From the NCBI GenBank assembly GCA_014218235.1, contig CM024753.1, positions 188,332,348 through 188,396,347 on the forward strand: DNA of 64,000 nucleotides. Reading direction: 5' to 3'. Numbering within the stretch: position 1 is the first letter of the stretch; the number at the start of each line of letters is the position of its first letter. The position numbers and the translations under genes are program-made. Below, piece by piece: positions 43,366-53,722 of this stretch. The DNA is from Colocasia esculenta (lineage: Eukaryota > Streptophyta > Magnoliopsida > Alismatales > Araceae). Below the pieces are notes generated by a model, which saw only the letters and a list, made by a program, of their open reading frames with translations, did not search any database and was not told the DNA's origin.

Positions 43366-43412
43366 TTAATCTTCTCTTCAGATCGTGAGATCTTCTTTGT
43401 CGAAGAGACTTG

Positions 43413-43424
43413 GCTCTGATACCA
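43413..43424 (-). other. Primer binding site of Sirevirus B
   Basis: The minus strand reads TGGTATCAGAGC, two bases from the LTR, as in element A. Confidence 0.93.
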
Positions 43425-43426
43425 CT

Positions 43427-43838
43427 TGTTGCCCAGCTAGCTAGCCCAGAGGGGGGGTGAATGGGATTCTTAAATTTTGCATAGTGTTAAAACCTGTCAA
43501 TAAAAACGTTCAACACAAAACACTACGTTCGATTGTTAATGTTAGAAATAAAGACAATAACAAACACAAGCATGCACTCACACAACACAGGAATTTTTAT
43601 CCTGGTTCGGACCTCCTATCCCAAAGAGTCCTACGTCCAATCCCCGAGCAACAACTCAGGATTTCACTACCCAATGGTGCAGTCCCCCTCAAGGACAATT
43701 ACACATCCAGCCGCAGCTGGCCTTCTCTTCACAACCCGAAGAGGTATACAACACCCTGATACACAGGTCTTCCTTCAACACGAAGGGAATACACACCACC
43801 TGTTTCCAACAGGTCTTCTCTTCACAACCTGAAGAACT
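43427..43838 (-). repeat. 5' LTR of Sirevirus B, truncated to about 410 bp
   Basis: Begins TGTTGCCCAGC and matches both Sirevirus LTRs as far as CACAACCTGAAGAACT, where similarity stops abruptly. The promoter, motif array and outer end are missing. There is no LTR end or target duplication at the break. Confidence 0.85.
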
Positions 43839-44533
43839 CTCTAAAGAAAGACTTTTGGACAAAATGTCCAACATAAAAGATGATCGTGACTTCAACTAGA
43901 AGAACTTTCATGAAGGAAGTTTAGTCAATTTCGGTCTCGCATCATGTGCATAATACGAAGAACGAGAAAAGCCCTAACTGTGCGAGACTTCGGGAAAACT
44001 ACGAATACGCAATGTATACTCCATGAAATTGAGTCAAACCAAGTGCAAATGATCTTAGACTCAAAGATGTTCTTTCTTACAACTATCTTAGCACTCATAG
44101 TCTCCTAGGGATTCAAACCTCAAACGTCTCTATGTAGTTCCACTTTCCCTTGCTTATTACCTGGGGTCACTTGCTTCCAAGGACTGAGCAAGATTGTTTA
44201 TTGCCGATTGAATCTCTTTTCAACGTATTTCTTCTCCCATCACGCTAGGTTGAGCAAATAAGTTTAAGTTTGATTAATTGATATGCAGTCTAGGAGTTAG
44301 CTTTTCTAACTAATGCTATTGATATAATTGTTATCATGTATATTTTACTATTTAATATATTGGTCTTTGTCATTAATTACATTCCTATCACACAAAATTG
44401 AGAAATTGAAGAGGATTAAACTACCACTAGCTATACATGTCTAATTTATCCTCAGGCTTTCTACCCATTCTCACAGGTTACCACAGGATGTTGAAGATCA
44501 AATAACTCTCAAGTTATTGAATCTTCAAACCAT
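43839..44533 (-). other. Leader remnant of an old Tekay-type element (probable)
   Basis: Non-coding DNA between the broken Sirevirus LTR and the primer site of the gypsy LTR at 44550. By position its right part is the 5' leader of that element. Gag and pol are gone. The origin of the left part is uncertain. Confidence 0.4.
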
Positions 44534-44545
44534 GCTCTAATATCA
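44534..44545 (-). other. Primer binding site of the old Tekay relative (mutated)
   Basis: The minus strand reads TGATATTAGAGC, two differences from TGGTATCAGAGC, followed by ATGGTTTG as in the young copy. Confidence 0.75.
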
Positions 44546-46095
44546 ACTTTGTCACGTCCTACCATTTAATATTTTGATAAATGTCAGAACGCTACCGAAC
44601 CAAGAATCAAGAGTAAACTTAAAATTTTTCGAGCAGAAATTGACCGGGGTCAAGACCTAAAATAAAAATAATTTACTATCATTCTTCAAAACTAAAGTAT
44701 TACATAACTCTCAAACTATAAATAAAAAGAGCAGACGTAGCAAGGGTTGAACTCTCAGCACATAATTCATGTTGTCCAGCCTTCTAGGACTGATGATAAC
44801 TTGGAAAAAGAGTAGGTATGAGTAGTCTTGTCCAATAAGATTTATCCTCTAAACAAGGAAATAGATATTAGAATCAAGAAAATTTTGCTGCATATGAGAA
44901 TAACAAATAACAGTGTTCAAGAAAAGAGAGAATCATGCAAATCAAGATGTAAAACATTGAACCATGTTTAAATAATAGTAACAAGAATAAACTGATATGT
45001 CAATGAACTGAGCTAGAATAACAATTATTAGGCATGTAATGGCATTATGTCATTTATCAAACATGTAATAAATGTCGAGCAGTTCACTGAACATGTACTG
45101 GTTGTTCGTAACAAATGTGAACTAGTTGAATCATGCTGATGGAAACAATAACATAAACTAGAATATCCACCAATCAAGCATGTAGCAGTGTCTATGCCAA
45201 GCACTAAAAATAGATGGTACATATCGTTTCGTACGGTCAATAAATGAATCTAGGTGCACCTCCCAGAGACTAGATCGACCCCTATTTGTACAAGCATCTC
45301 AGTCCAGGTGAGTCTGAAGACCCGAACAAGTATGTAAACATTCCATATAGTTATGTTTCCGGGCAATTATTCATGCAACAATTTAGAGTTTCAAGGATAA
45401 GACATATGTACAAGATTGTGTATCATAATTAAGGATCACAAAAGAGTTGAAAATGATTAGAGTTTCAAGTGGTAATAAAATTATGCAAGATGAGAATTTT
45501 ATGTTGGAAGCTGGTATCCAAATCAAAATATCAGAATTTTCGGTTGAAACTAATGTATCCAGTTTAAAATTAGGATCTAAACCAAAAGCACTCTAGATTA
45601 TTTAGTTGTAAAATAGAAATTAAATAGGGTTTTCAGATATCAAATTAAATATGGGATTGTTGCTGAGCTTGCTAGACTGAATTCAGGGTTATACTGGATA
45701 AACTTGGCTCGAAATAGTTATTTAGAAGTTAAAACAATTGTAGTAACATCGATATTCGAGTATCAAGTTGGAATAGTCACTTTAAAACCCAAGAACATAA
45801 AACATCTAACTTGATTTCCAAGTTTAGAATCTTATTGTCGAATCAAATCTAAGAGTAGGTTACCTGCTCAAGAGAACAACAAGTGTTAACATATGAACAA
45901 TAGACATGTGAACTAATAACAGGCTTCTAGGTACTAGCTGATGGGAGTGAAGTACTTAGACCTATTTAACCCGTTAGGTTTTGTAATCTCTATCAAGAAA
46001 ACAACATAAGAACACCTCATAAAAATCTCAAAATAAAACATGATAATCCGGACATGAACCAGTCAAGCAGACAAAGCCGATCTGAAAAGACTTGT

Positions 46096-46427
46096 GTTGA
46101 CACACTGGGACGGTGCGTCGACCTGCTGACGGTATGTGTCGACAAATTGGGTGTGTCTGTCGACAGACTGGGTGTGCATGAAAATTGGTTGTCCGAAAAG
46201 ATGAAATCTGTCAACTGGAAGAACCAAATCGGTGAACCAAAAAGATGAAATCGATCGACCGAAAGAACCAAATCAGTCGACCGACCTAGCCAATGACCAA
46301 GCTTGGTCCTAGATTTAAGGTGAAATCGATCGACTGAAATACAAGAATCGGTCGTCCTATTTTCCCAGTAAGATCCATGTCTTTTAAGCGTGACAATCGG
46401 TCGATCAGAATCTAGAAATCGGTCGAC
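46096..46427. promoter_or_regulatory. Phased GTCGAC motif series in the old Tekay LTR
   Basis: GTCGAC or one-base variants start at 46096, 46117, 46138 and 46159 (21-bp steps). Others are at 46210, 46232, 46254 and 46276 (22-bp steps), 46329/46351 and 46400/46422 (22 bp). The second series sits in a degenerate 22-bp unit like AAATCGGTCGACCGAAAGAA. It is downstream of the TATA box, as in the young copy. Confidence 0.8.
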
Positions 46428-47106
46428 CGATTCCAGTATAAAACCCAGAATCGTACGGTCACAAATCGCATAGTCTAAACAGACTTGGGATCGGAAATAA
46501 ACACTCAGGAATTGTAGGGAAAGACTTATACTTCAACTGTACATATTTTTCAGATTTAAAAAAAAATTGTTAAACCTCTCTTTCAAATTCTTTCCTCTCT
46601 TATCAGTCGAACTGGAGAGAGAATAGGTCAACCGACATGTCGAAATCGGTCGTCTGATTCCGGTAAAGACCAGAATCATAAAATATTGAATCGCACAGTC
46701 CAACCATGCTTGGGAATAAAAATAAACAATCAAAAATGATAAAGAGGAACTTACCTTGGAGTTGAGCGTGACTGTCGGGTCAAGATAGACTCCCTAAGCT
46801 CCTCGTCTCACTTCTTTCTCTCTCCTCAGTGATCTGCAACTTCTTTGTCTCTCTTACCTCTTTTCTTTGGCATGGTGGTGTTTGAGCAAAGAGGATGAGG
46901 GAGTGGCGGTGGTGTGTTGGTGGTCAAAAAGAAAAATAAGAAAAAGTAGAAGAAGAAGCAGGGAGTAGAAGAAATGGAAGAAGCAAAAGAAACATAATGC
47001 GTTAGGAAGAAGAAGTGGAAAATGGAGGTGATGGTCGTAGGAAGAAGAAGAAATGGAAGAGGACGGCCAAGCAGGAAGGAGGAGAAGAAAAGTGGAAGGT
47101 GATGGG

Positions 47107-47113
47107 TTTTATA
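47107..47113 (-). promoter_or_regulatory. TATA box of the old Tekay LTR
   Basis: TATAAAA on the minus strand about 620 bp from the LTR start, equivalent in position to the young copy. Confidence 0.6.
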
Positions 47114-47729
47114 GAATGGCCAAGCCGTTGTATGGTCGCTACGAAGGTGAGGCTCTTTATCTTCTAAGACCACCTGTACTTTTAGAAATAAGGATCAATT
47201 AACAACCCACAAGTAGCCACCCCACCCACATTACATAAACAAACTTATGTAATTCAAATTTAATTTGTTTAGTTTTTTTAGGTCACTAATTTTATACTTA
47301 AATGATATCTAATTAAGATGAAACTTCAAACATAAGTTAATTAAGATGTGATACAAATTCTGACAATTTTTAGTTTAATTTTTCAAAATAATTTTTCGTC
47401 GAGTGAAAATTACTCCAAAAATCATTAAATCGGTTTAATCTTGATATTTGTATATCAATAATTCATGATATTTATGTTTTTAGGATCAATATATTTTTTA
47501 TATAATTATGATGTTGTCAAATTTTACTTTCGTTACTGAATTCTAATAATACTATGTCGAAGTGTGCACATCTAAAGACAGTACTGAGATCACATTAATA
47601 ACATGAAATTATTTTGAATTTAAATATAATTATATTTTTGTAAGTATTTATATCTTTTATAAAAATTAGAGTCTTTTCTACTGTCTAATATCTTATTATT
47701 ATTTTGATATTAAATTTTATGGTGTTACT

Positions 47730-48920
47730 GTAGTTGTGTGGCCTACTATGTTTCCATTTTTGACTCAATTTAGTTTGGGAGTCCTTTCCCGTGAAATGTT
47801 ATATGTACTACGTTTTATCTAAGGATTAGAGCTCTTAGCATCCCCCCCCCCCCCCCATCAAAAAAAAAGATAAGGTCTTTTTTTAATCCCAAATCAGAGG
47901 TCTAGACTTGATACCCTGAAGATTTTATTCAAAATTTTGAGTTGAATTGTTGTTCGGGCATTCCATATAGAAAATCAGATGGAATGCACGTGGAATAGAA
48001 ATTCTCTATTTCTCATATTCTGTGAAGAAGATAAGAACACATTAGAGGTCCAACCAAGATGGAAAAGAAAGGGAAAACAAAAAAACTCCTCCGACGTTTG
48101 AGTCAACTAAGATTACAGGATGAGTAAGCAAACTTCACTTTTATTTTTTTTATAGATAAATGTGGAGTGGAGATTTGAATCTAAGATTTAAAGTGACAGT
48201 ATATAGAAGATCTTAACCATTGAACTACTCTTTACGTGCAATTCCATCTTTCAACTCGGAAGAGGGCCATTTACATATGGTGTGGAACAATTAGTGCTTC
48301 GAACCAAAAAGATCCACACATGGGCCGCCCCATCGCGCAACTCAAAAGGATTGTGTTTTAGTTTTAATGTTGATAATTAAATACCCAAGTCTCATGCCCA
48401 TATTATTATCAGTGTACAAGTTAGAGGCTAACTTGTCAAAGTGGCCGGTGGTTGTGAGAGCCAGTATCATATATAGGCAAAATTGTTCGAAGGCTTTGAG
48501 ATGGAATATGATCAGCAAGATCACCATTATTCATGTTAATCAAAATGGATGACAACAACAGTTGTAGATGAGAGAACTCACTAACCTGGGTGGTGAGGAG
48601 AAGAGATCTTCTTTTTCCTCTATAAAATCTAATTTTAGATTATAGACTCATATCCCATATATTATGTTATTTGTTATAGATCTTTCCCTTGTCCCACAAC
48701 TCAAATAGTGAAGAGAAGAGACTCTCATATATTAATCATTTTTTCTCCTATGTAAAATCTGACGTGAGACTATTGACTCTCACCCATATCATATACAGTA
48801 CATTTATAACTCTGATTACCTGCTGGCTGCCTTATGCGCTTCTTTTAATGCGCATAATAGCTTCGGGGCTCCAAATGATAGCACCTTTCTTTTAGTACGA
48901 ATGTAAAGCTTGGTCAATCT
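47730..48920. other. Anonymous DNA
   Basis: About 1.2 kb, AT-rich, with a run of about 16 C at 47841-47857. No gene, RNA or repeat family recognised. Confidence 0.4.
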
Positions 48921-48924
48921 TTCC

Positions 48925-49305
48925 TTCAGACATCTCCGTCACGTCAACTGAAAATGACCACAACTTCAGTTGTCCAATCCATAAAAAACTTTGTGCCATT
49001 TTATTCAATATAGTGGTAAGTCGATATAACCAGTCCTCCAGAAATCTCTGCCACCTCAACTGAGAATGCCCACAACTTCAGTTGTCCAATCCACAAAAAT
49101 TTTGTGTCATCTTATTCATCGTCATATTTAAGAGAAAAAATTAATATATTTGAGTTGTGTATTTTTTTTTATTAATCAATAAAAAGAAGACACAATACAT
49201 TCATCCAATAAAAAAGAAAAAATACAATTTAAAATACACAACTCAAATATATTAAATTATTTTTTCAAATTTATATATAATGGTAAGTTGATATGAACAG
49301 GCTGA
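48925..49305. repeat. Imperfect 111-bp tandem duplication with a fold-back element in the second copy
   Basis: CACAACTTCAGTTGTCCAATCC occurs near 48959 and again near 49070, with similar flanks for about 110 bp (ending ATGGTAAGT..GATAT). The second copy is split at 49133-49267 by a fold-back element. That element's arms are TTAATATATTTGAGTTGTG and its reverse complement near 49235. Confidence 0.65.
49133..49267. mobile_element. Small fold-back (MITE-like) element
   Basis: Inverted arms of about 30 bp around a 70-bp AT-rich centre. Absent from the first copy of the surrounding duplication, so inserted afterwards. Superfamily not determined. Confidence 0.55.
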
Positions 49306-51626
49306 ACTAAGCAATCCAAAGTCCTAACCTAACAAGACGGGTCAAATTTACTACAGCTGCAGCTACACGTCAACTTACTACCCAAATATTGTAACAACTA
49401 ACGAGATGGTGGTGACCACACGACCCTAGCAAAGCATTACTCGTGTTAGCTATCCCTTGGATGATATCCCTGAAGATAGCTTAACCAACTCTTCCTCTCT
49501 TTTTGCTTTGCATGCAAAAGCTGGGAAGGAGTAAGTCATTAAAAATATAGAAATGTTTTCTATCCATAAACAGCACCGCACTTCATTGATCCGACGGGTC
49601 CTCCACTTTGTTAACATGTGAAATCTATGCGTCCGACCAATAAAATATGACAACCAAACATATTTCTACTCGTTGAAACGGATAGAAAGACTTTCTGGTA
49701 AGAATAATAAGTATATAAACATAACCCCGTACTTTTAGTCTGGTAATAGTTGCTGCACCCATTTATGTACAGTAAATATTATTTTATTTTTGATGAAATA
49801 ACTTATCTTATAATTTGTCACCTCCATATAAACTATCTATAGACCACTTAATAAACACTCGTTGTGCACACCACTAGGTACAACAAATATTTCTCTATTT
49901 TTATCTGTTTATAACTTACTGTGTCGATTAGACGTAAAATCACGGAGGCCAGGACTTCCACCAGCTTAAAATGATCCTGAAATTTACCTTCATTTGATGA
50001 AGGCATCATTTTTAACTGTGCTGCAATACGGCCCCTGATCTCTTGCAATATTGCTAAAGACCTCCACTCTCACTCACGTTCCTAGGCGACGACCAGGGAT
50101 ACGAACAAAAGCTGCTAAAAAACATATAATATTTCTTGGCAAAAAGGACAGGAACTTAGAACAGTCTTCGAAAGTAATAACAAAATTAAATCTAACAACT
50201 GTTTGAGAAGTTCCTAACCGAAAGTTACAGGGGAATTTTTATTCTCACAGATAAACTAGAACATGCCCCATAAAATTTGGGTGGAGACGGGCAAGACCCA
50301 CTTCTGCCTATTCCCTATCGTGATGACAACTGACAATCCTCTTCCTTTCCTCGTATGGAACTCCCTGAAAGAGCAAAATGAAGTGTCTCTCAGAACGAAA
50401 CAGATTTCACAGAAGCAGCATGTCCACGTGTACAGCTGCAAGCAACATTAGAATGTAAGAAACTGCAGTAGTTCCAGACGTAAAATGGAAGTCATTTATT
50501 TAAGGAGACAAGGCACGAATTACACATGACGCAATATCAAAATCCCAGTGTCGCCGTCTTGGGCACAGCAAGGAATGCGTCTGTGGCTCCATATATCAAC
50601 AATATTTGAATAGCAGAATTCATAGTACATGCTTCATGTCTTCGCCTAATAATAAGAGTCTACTGTAGTGCCCATCATTTTTTAGTTTACTTCAGTAGCA
50701 ATCTTGTTGTTAGTCTAATGTGCTGGTGGGTCCCACCCCCCATGTGAGGGGACATAGGGAGCAGGATGCCCCCCGGCAGGCATTACTTAGTCATTTCTCA
50801 AATGGTAGATTTTATTGCCATATTGGCAGATCCCGTCATATATAAAGTTGACCTTGGCCAAAGACCTGGCACAACTATATTATCGACATCATACTAACAG
50901 CAAATCATGTTGGAAAATATCCTGGAATCCAACATCGGGTAGTTGATGGAACGATGCTGAATCTAATGGGGAGATCATCAGATAAACCATGCAAGTTGTC
51001 TCTAGTAACAGAGAATGTAAGGGTCCAGGAAAATGTAAATACCAAAAAAGTTTCGGCACACTAATGAAATCAAAAAATTAGGAAATCTTCACAATTGAGT
51101 GGAAGAGACGCAAGGGGAAAGGCCAGAGACTGAAGTGAGCCGAATAGTCAAGAAGATAAAATCATCAACAAAAAATTGAGTTCTAAGTAAAAAGAATTCC
51201 ATCCTCTCTTTCTTGCTTATACATTTTTTTCTAGTTCCAAATTATGGTTACTATAGGAAAAGCAGGATTTAGACAAATAGTACCTATAAAGCATCAGTGG
51301 GTAAGTAATCATTCCACCTATTTGTTCATAATATTTACCACATCCAAACTAAGCTTGTCACTATGGGCAATGTTCACGCCCCTTAGAAGAGAAACACCAG
51401 AGAATGTGAAAAGATGCTCTCTCCATCAATGTCCTAACTAACGGCATTGTATGTACCATAAATTGAGCACCAGCATATGCTATTTTCCTCGACCCAAAAG
51501 TGACTTCCAGCCGAGAGGTTCCCAAACATGCTTTAAATGAGTAGGAGAGTTAAACCCTCAGAGTAACCTACCAACGGAAAATAAACTCCAGAAGTTGCAC
51601 CATTGCAACAAATTCCAGTGTCTGGC
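49306..51626. other. Anonymous DNA
   Basis: 2.3 kb with no ORF of convincing length or similarity. May include distal 3' flank of the PDI gene. Nothing recognised. Confidence 0.35.
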
Positions 51627-51634
51627 ATGATACC

Positions 51635-51753
51635 CAAGGATGTCAGTTTCAGTTTCGGACTCGGTTTCAGCTGGGTCCAAATAATATTTTCTATAATAAT
51701 AAAAAAGGGGGTTTCGGAAGAACCAGTTTCGGTTTCAGCGGAAACCAACCATG
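51635..51753. mobile_element. hAT-like miniature element (119 bp)
   Basis: Flanked by a perfect 8-bp duplication ATGATACC (51627-51634, 51754-51761). Ends CAAGGATG and CAACCATG are imperfect inverted repeats of the hAT type. The interior is GTTTCGGTTTC-like. Non-coding. Confidence 0.72.
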
Positions 51754-51761
51754 ATGATACC

Positions 51762-52761
51762 ACTCCAAGAAGGATATATCCAAAATAATGACCAAGAAAA
51801 AGATAAGAGGTAAATGATCAGTGTAATATTAATATAAAGCTGACAAGTCCCCTTTTTTGGTGAAGCGGGCAGTAGAGTCAGATAGGATAATTTAGAGTTG
51901 GACTATGCAGAGACAAAACTCAGTACATCGGTACTTTGCTCATTGTTTTTAACAACACACTGGCCAACCGCCAAGGCGAGTGGTCACCTAGGTGAGCAGC
52001 CCTATAAAAAGACTAAACAACTGTATGATTCATGAACCATAGCAGCCTCTGTTGTGTTTTTTATTGCTGGATGCCTTAATTATACATATAGTTTAGTCAT
52101 TCTTTATCTCTCTCTCAATTTATTATTTGTCTAGCAATATTTCAGGTTAAATAAAACTTTTTGACACTTGACAAATATATGCTCAAATTCCGATTGATTG
52201 CCTTATTACTACTAATCATTTTGCTAACATTTGTTATTTCTTCTATTATATAACCTTCTTACACACATATATGCTAAATATTTGTGGGTAGTACATTTAC
52301 ATTAATAAATAGAGAATGTACATGGTATAAAATATAGATTTCTGGGTACTTTATTACATAAACTAGGCTTCAGCAGTAAGGCGGTGAGCTTGGTCGCCTT
52401 AACAACCATGGCTCACATCATGAGAATGCAACATGGTATATAAACAGTTAAGGGATCCACTGCATCACTCATTCTCAAAGCCAGTGGCTTCACATGGGTT
52501 TACCGTGTTGGGATTTTCCAACAAGGATGACAAAGTAATAGAGCAAGTGTTGAAACTGAATAAGGGTATAATGGCATCCATACATGTTATACTGTTTCTA
52601 AGAAATGAATCAAGACAACTCAGATATCATTCACATGTGAAACAGGTGAGAAAACAGAAAGAAACAACAAGGGAGAAATGAATCAGGAAATCCTACGAAG
52701 ATGATTTTCACATGAGACTTCTCCATATAATCTTAATGTGTTCAAAGAATAATATCAAATA
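51762..52761. other. Anonymous DNA with a possible decayed repeat
   Basis: CGCCAAGGCGAGTGGTCACC near 51970 and GGTGAGCTTGGTCGCC near 52385 face each other as rough inverted ends, possibly of an old transposon. No gene seen. Confidence 0.3.
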
Positions 52762-52778
52762 TTAAGAGCGTTGGTCAA

Positions 52779-52865
52779 ACACGACTATAGCACTTGATAG
52801 AAATCTTTGGCGGAACAGGATTCATGTAGCCAACCCCAAATAATGGGATAAGGCTCTGATGATGA
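52779..52865 (+). mobile_element. RTE-type LINE 3' end fragment (87 bp)
   Basis: The sequence GATTCATGTAGCCAACCCC, then ATGGGATAAGGCTCTGATGATGA, is the characteristic 3' end of plant RTE-class LINEs. It is flanked by a 17-bp duplication with two mismatches (TTAAGAGCGTTGGTCAA and TTAAGAATGTTGGTCAA, 52762-52778 and 52866-52882). Confidence 0.78.
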
Positions 52866-53006
52866 TTAAGAATGTTGGTCAAGATAATGTACATGAACTT
52901 AAAAGGAAATCAGTATGTTCAGAATTTACCAACATCCATTAATACCAGAATAATAAAAAATTAAACCATTTTAAGAAAAAGTAACTAATCAAATAGATTA
53001 CCCCGA

Positions 53007-53489
53007 TTATAGCTCATCTTTTATAGATTCAGCTTCAACAACCGGATCTCTGTTTTTCTGAATGAAACCAATGATATCCTCCTTCGTCCTGTCCCCATCA
53101 TACTGTACAAGTTTTCCACTTGCTGACCTAAAGTAGAGAGTTGGATATCCCTGTACCTCAAAATCCCTTGGGATATCATTTCCAGTTGCATCCTATAAGA
53201 AGGGAGAAAAATTGTACCATGTCAAGGAAAGGAAATAAAGAGCTATGTATAGGAAAACTTGCATAGATCAAGATGAAACATTCACAGTATACCATTAGTC
53301 TAGTTGCAAAAATAAAAGCCCCTATATGTACATATATTTATACACTAGCAGTATATAAAGGAGAGTAAGAGATTACTATTTTTGCAATGATCACATCAGT
53401 ATCACTTTGAAGTGCGAGTGCTGCTTCCTCTAAGATAGGTGCTAGTTTCTGGCAATGTCCACACCATGGAGCATAAAATTCAAGCAGAA
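53007..53489 (-). CDS. Protein disulfide isomerase, last two exons (C-terminal thioredoxin domain, KDEL)
   Basis: Exon 53489-53377 encodes LLEFYAPWCGHCQKLAPILEEAALALQ... with the redox motif CGHC. A GT-AG intron (53376-53193) separates it from exon 53192-53007, which encodes DATGNDIPRDFEVQGYPTLYF...YDGDRTKEDIIGFIQKN and ends KDEL with TAA at 53009. The splice joins K-I to D-A in frame. This is the a' domain of a classical plant PDI, which forms and rearranges disulfides in the endoplasmic reticulum; KDEL retains it there. The upstream exons (higher coordinates) are not in the window, so the preceding intron is either longer than about 10 kb and full of transposons, or this is a detached 3' end. 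What is present has no lesion. Confidence 0.88.
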
Positions 53490-53722
53490 CTACAAATCAA
53501 AAGGTACACAATATCACGACTACATATCAATACATGTACAGAGCAGGGAAGACAAAAGATTCATTCGAAAAAGAAAATGCAACTCCATCCGACAGCAGAG
53601 CCATAGAATTTTCCAGTTCGTTCTGAGTTTTTTGAAGACTTGTGGACACAATGCAGGTGCTGAAGTTTTGCTCAAGGAGGGACCATACTGACTAATGATT
53701 ATTTCATTTTAACAGTATCGAG

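Larger units (their letters stand above)
7901..43838 (-). mobile_element. Sirevirus B (Ty1/copia), interrupted by nested elements
   Basis: Minus strand: truncated 5' LTR (43838-43427), primer site, gag, protease, integrase, RT interrupted at 39805/15901, rest of RT and RNase H, env-like gene, polypurine tract, 3' LTR (10012-7901, its end displaced by element A). Removing 15902-39804 and one CTATG copy rejoins the RT region exactly as in element A. Coding parts have several stops. It is the oldest layer of this nest. Confidence 0.9.
44550..47729 (-). repeat. 5' LTR of an old Tekay-type chromovirus (about 3.18 kb)
   Basis: Starts TGTCACGTCC next to the primer site and ends near GGTGTTACT. The terminal 400 bp aligns in order with the young chromovirus LTR (GTGAAAAT.. 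near 47403, TTTTACTTTCGTTAC near 47525, GTGTGCACA, then an AGTACTG block). The TATA box (47107-47113) and palindrome cluster occupy matching positions. Much decayed, so an older family member. Confidence 0.78.

Noticed and set aside
46826..47173. 115-residue Phe/Leu-rich ORF
   Set aside because: Falls in the transcribed LTR leader just after the TATA box of the old Tekay copy; low complexity, no counterpart in the young LTR.
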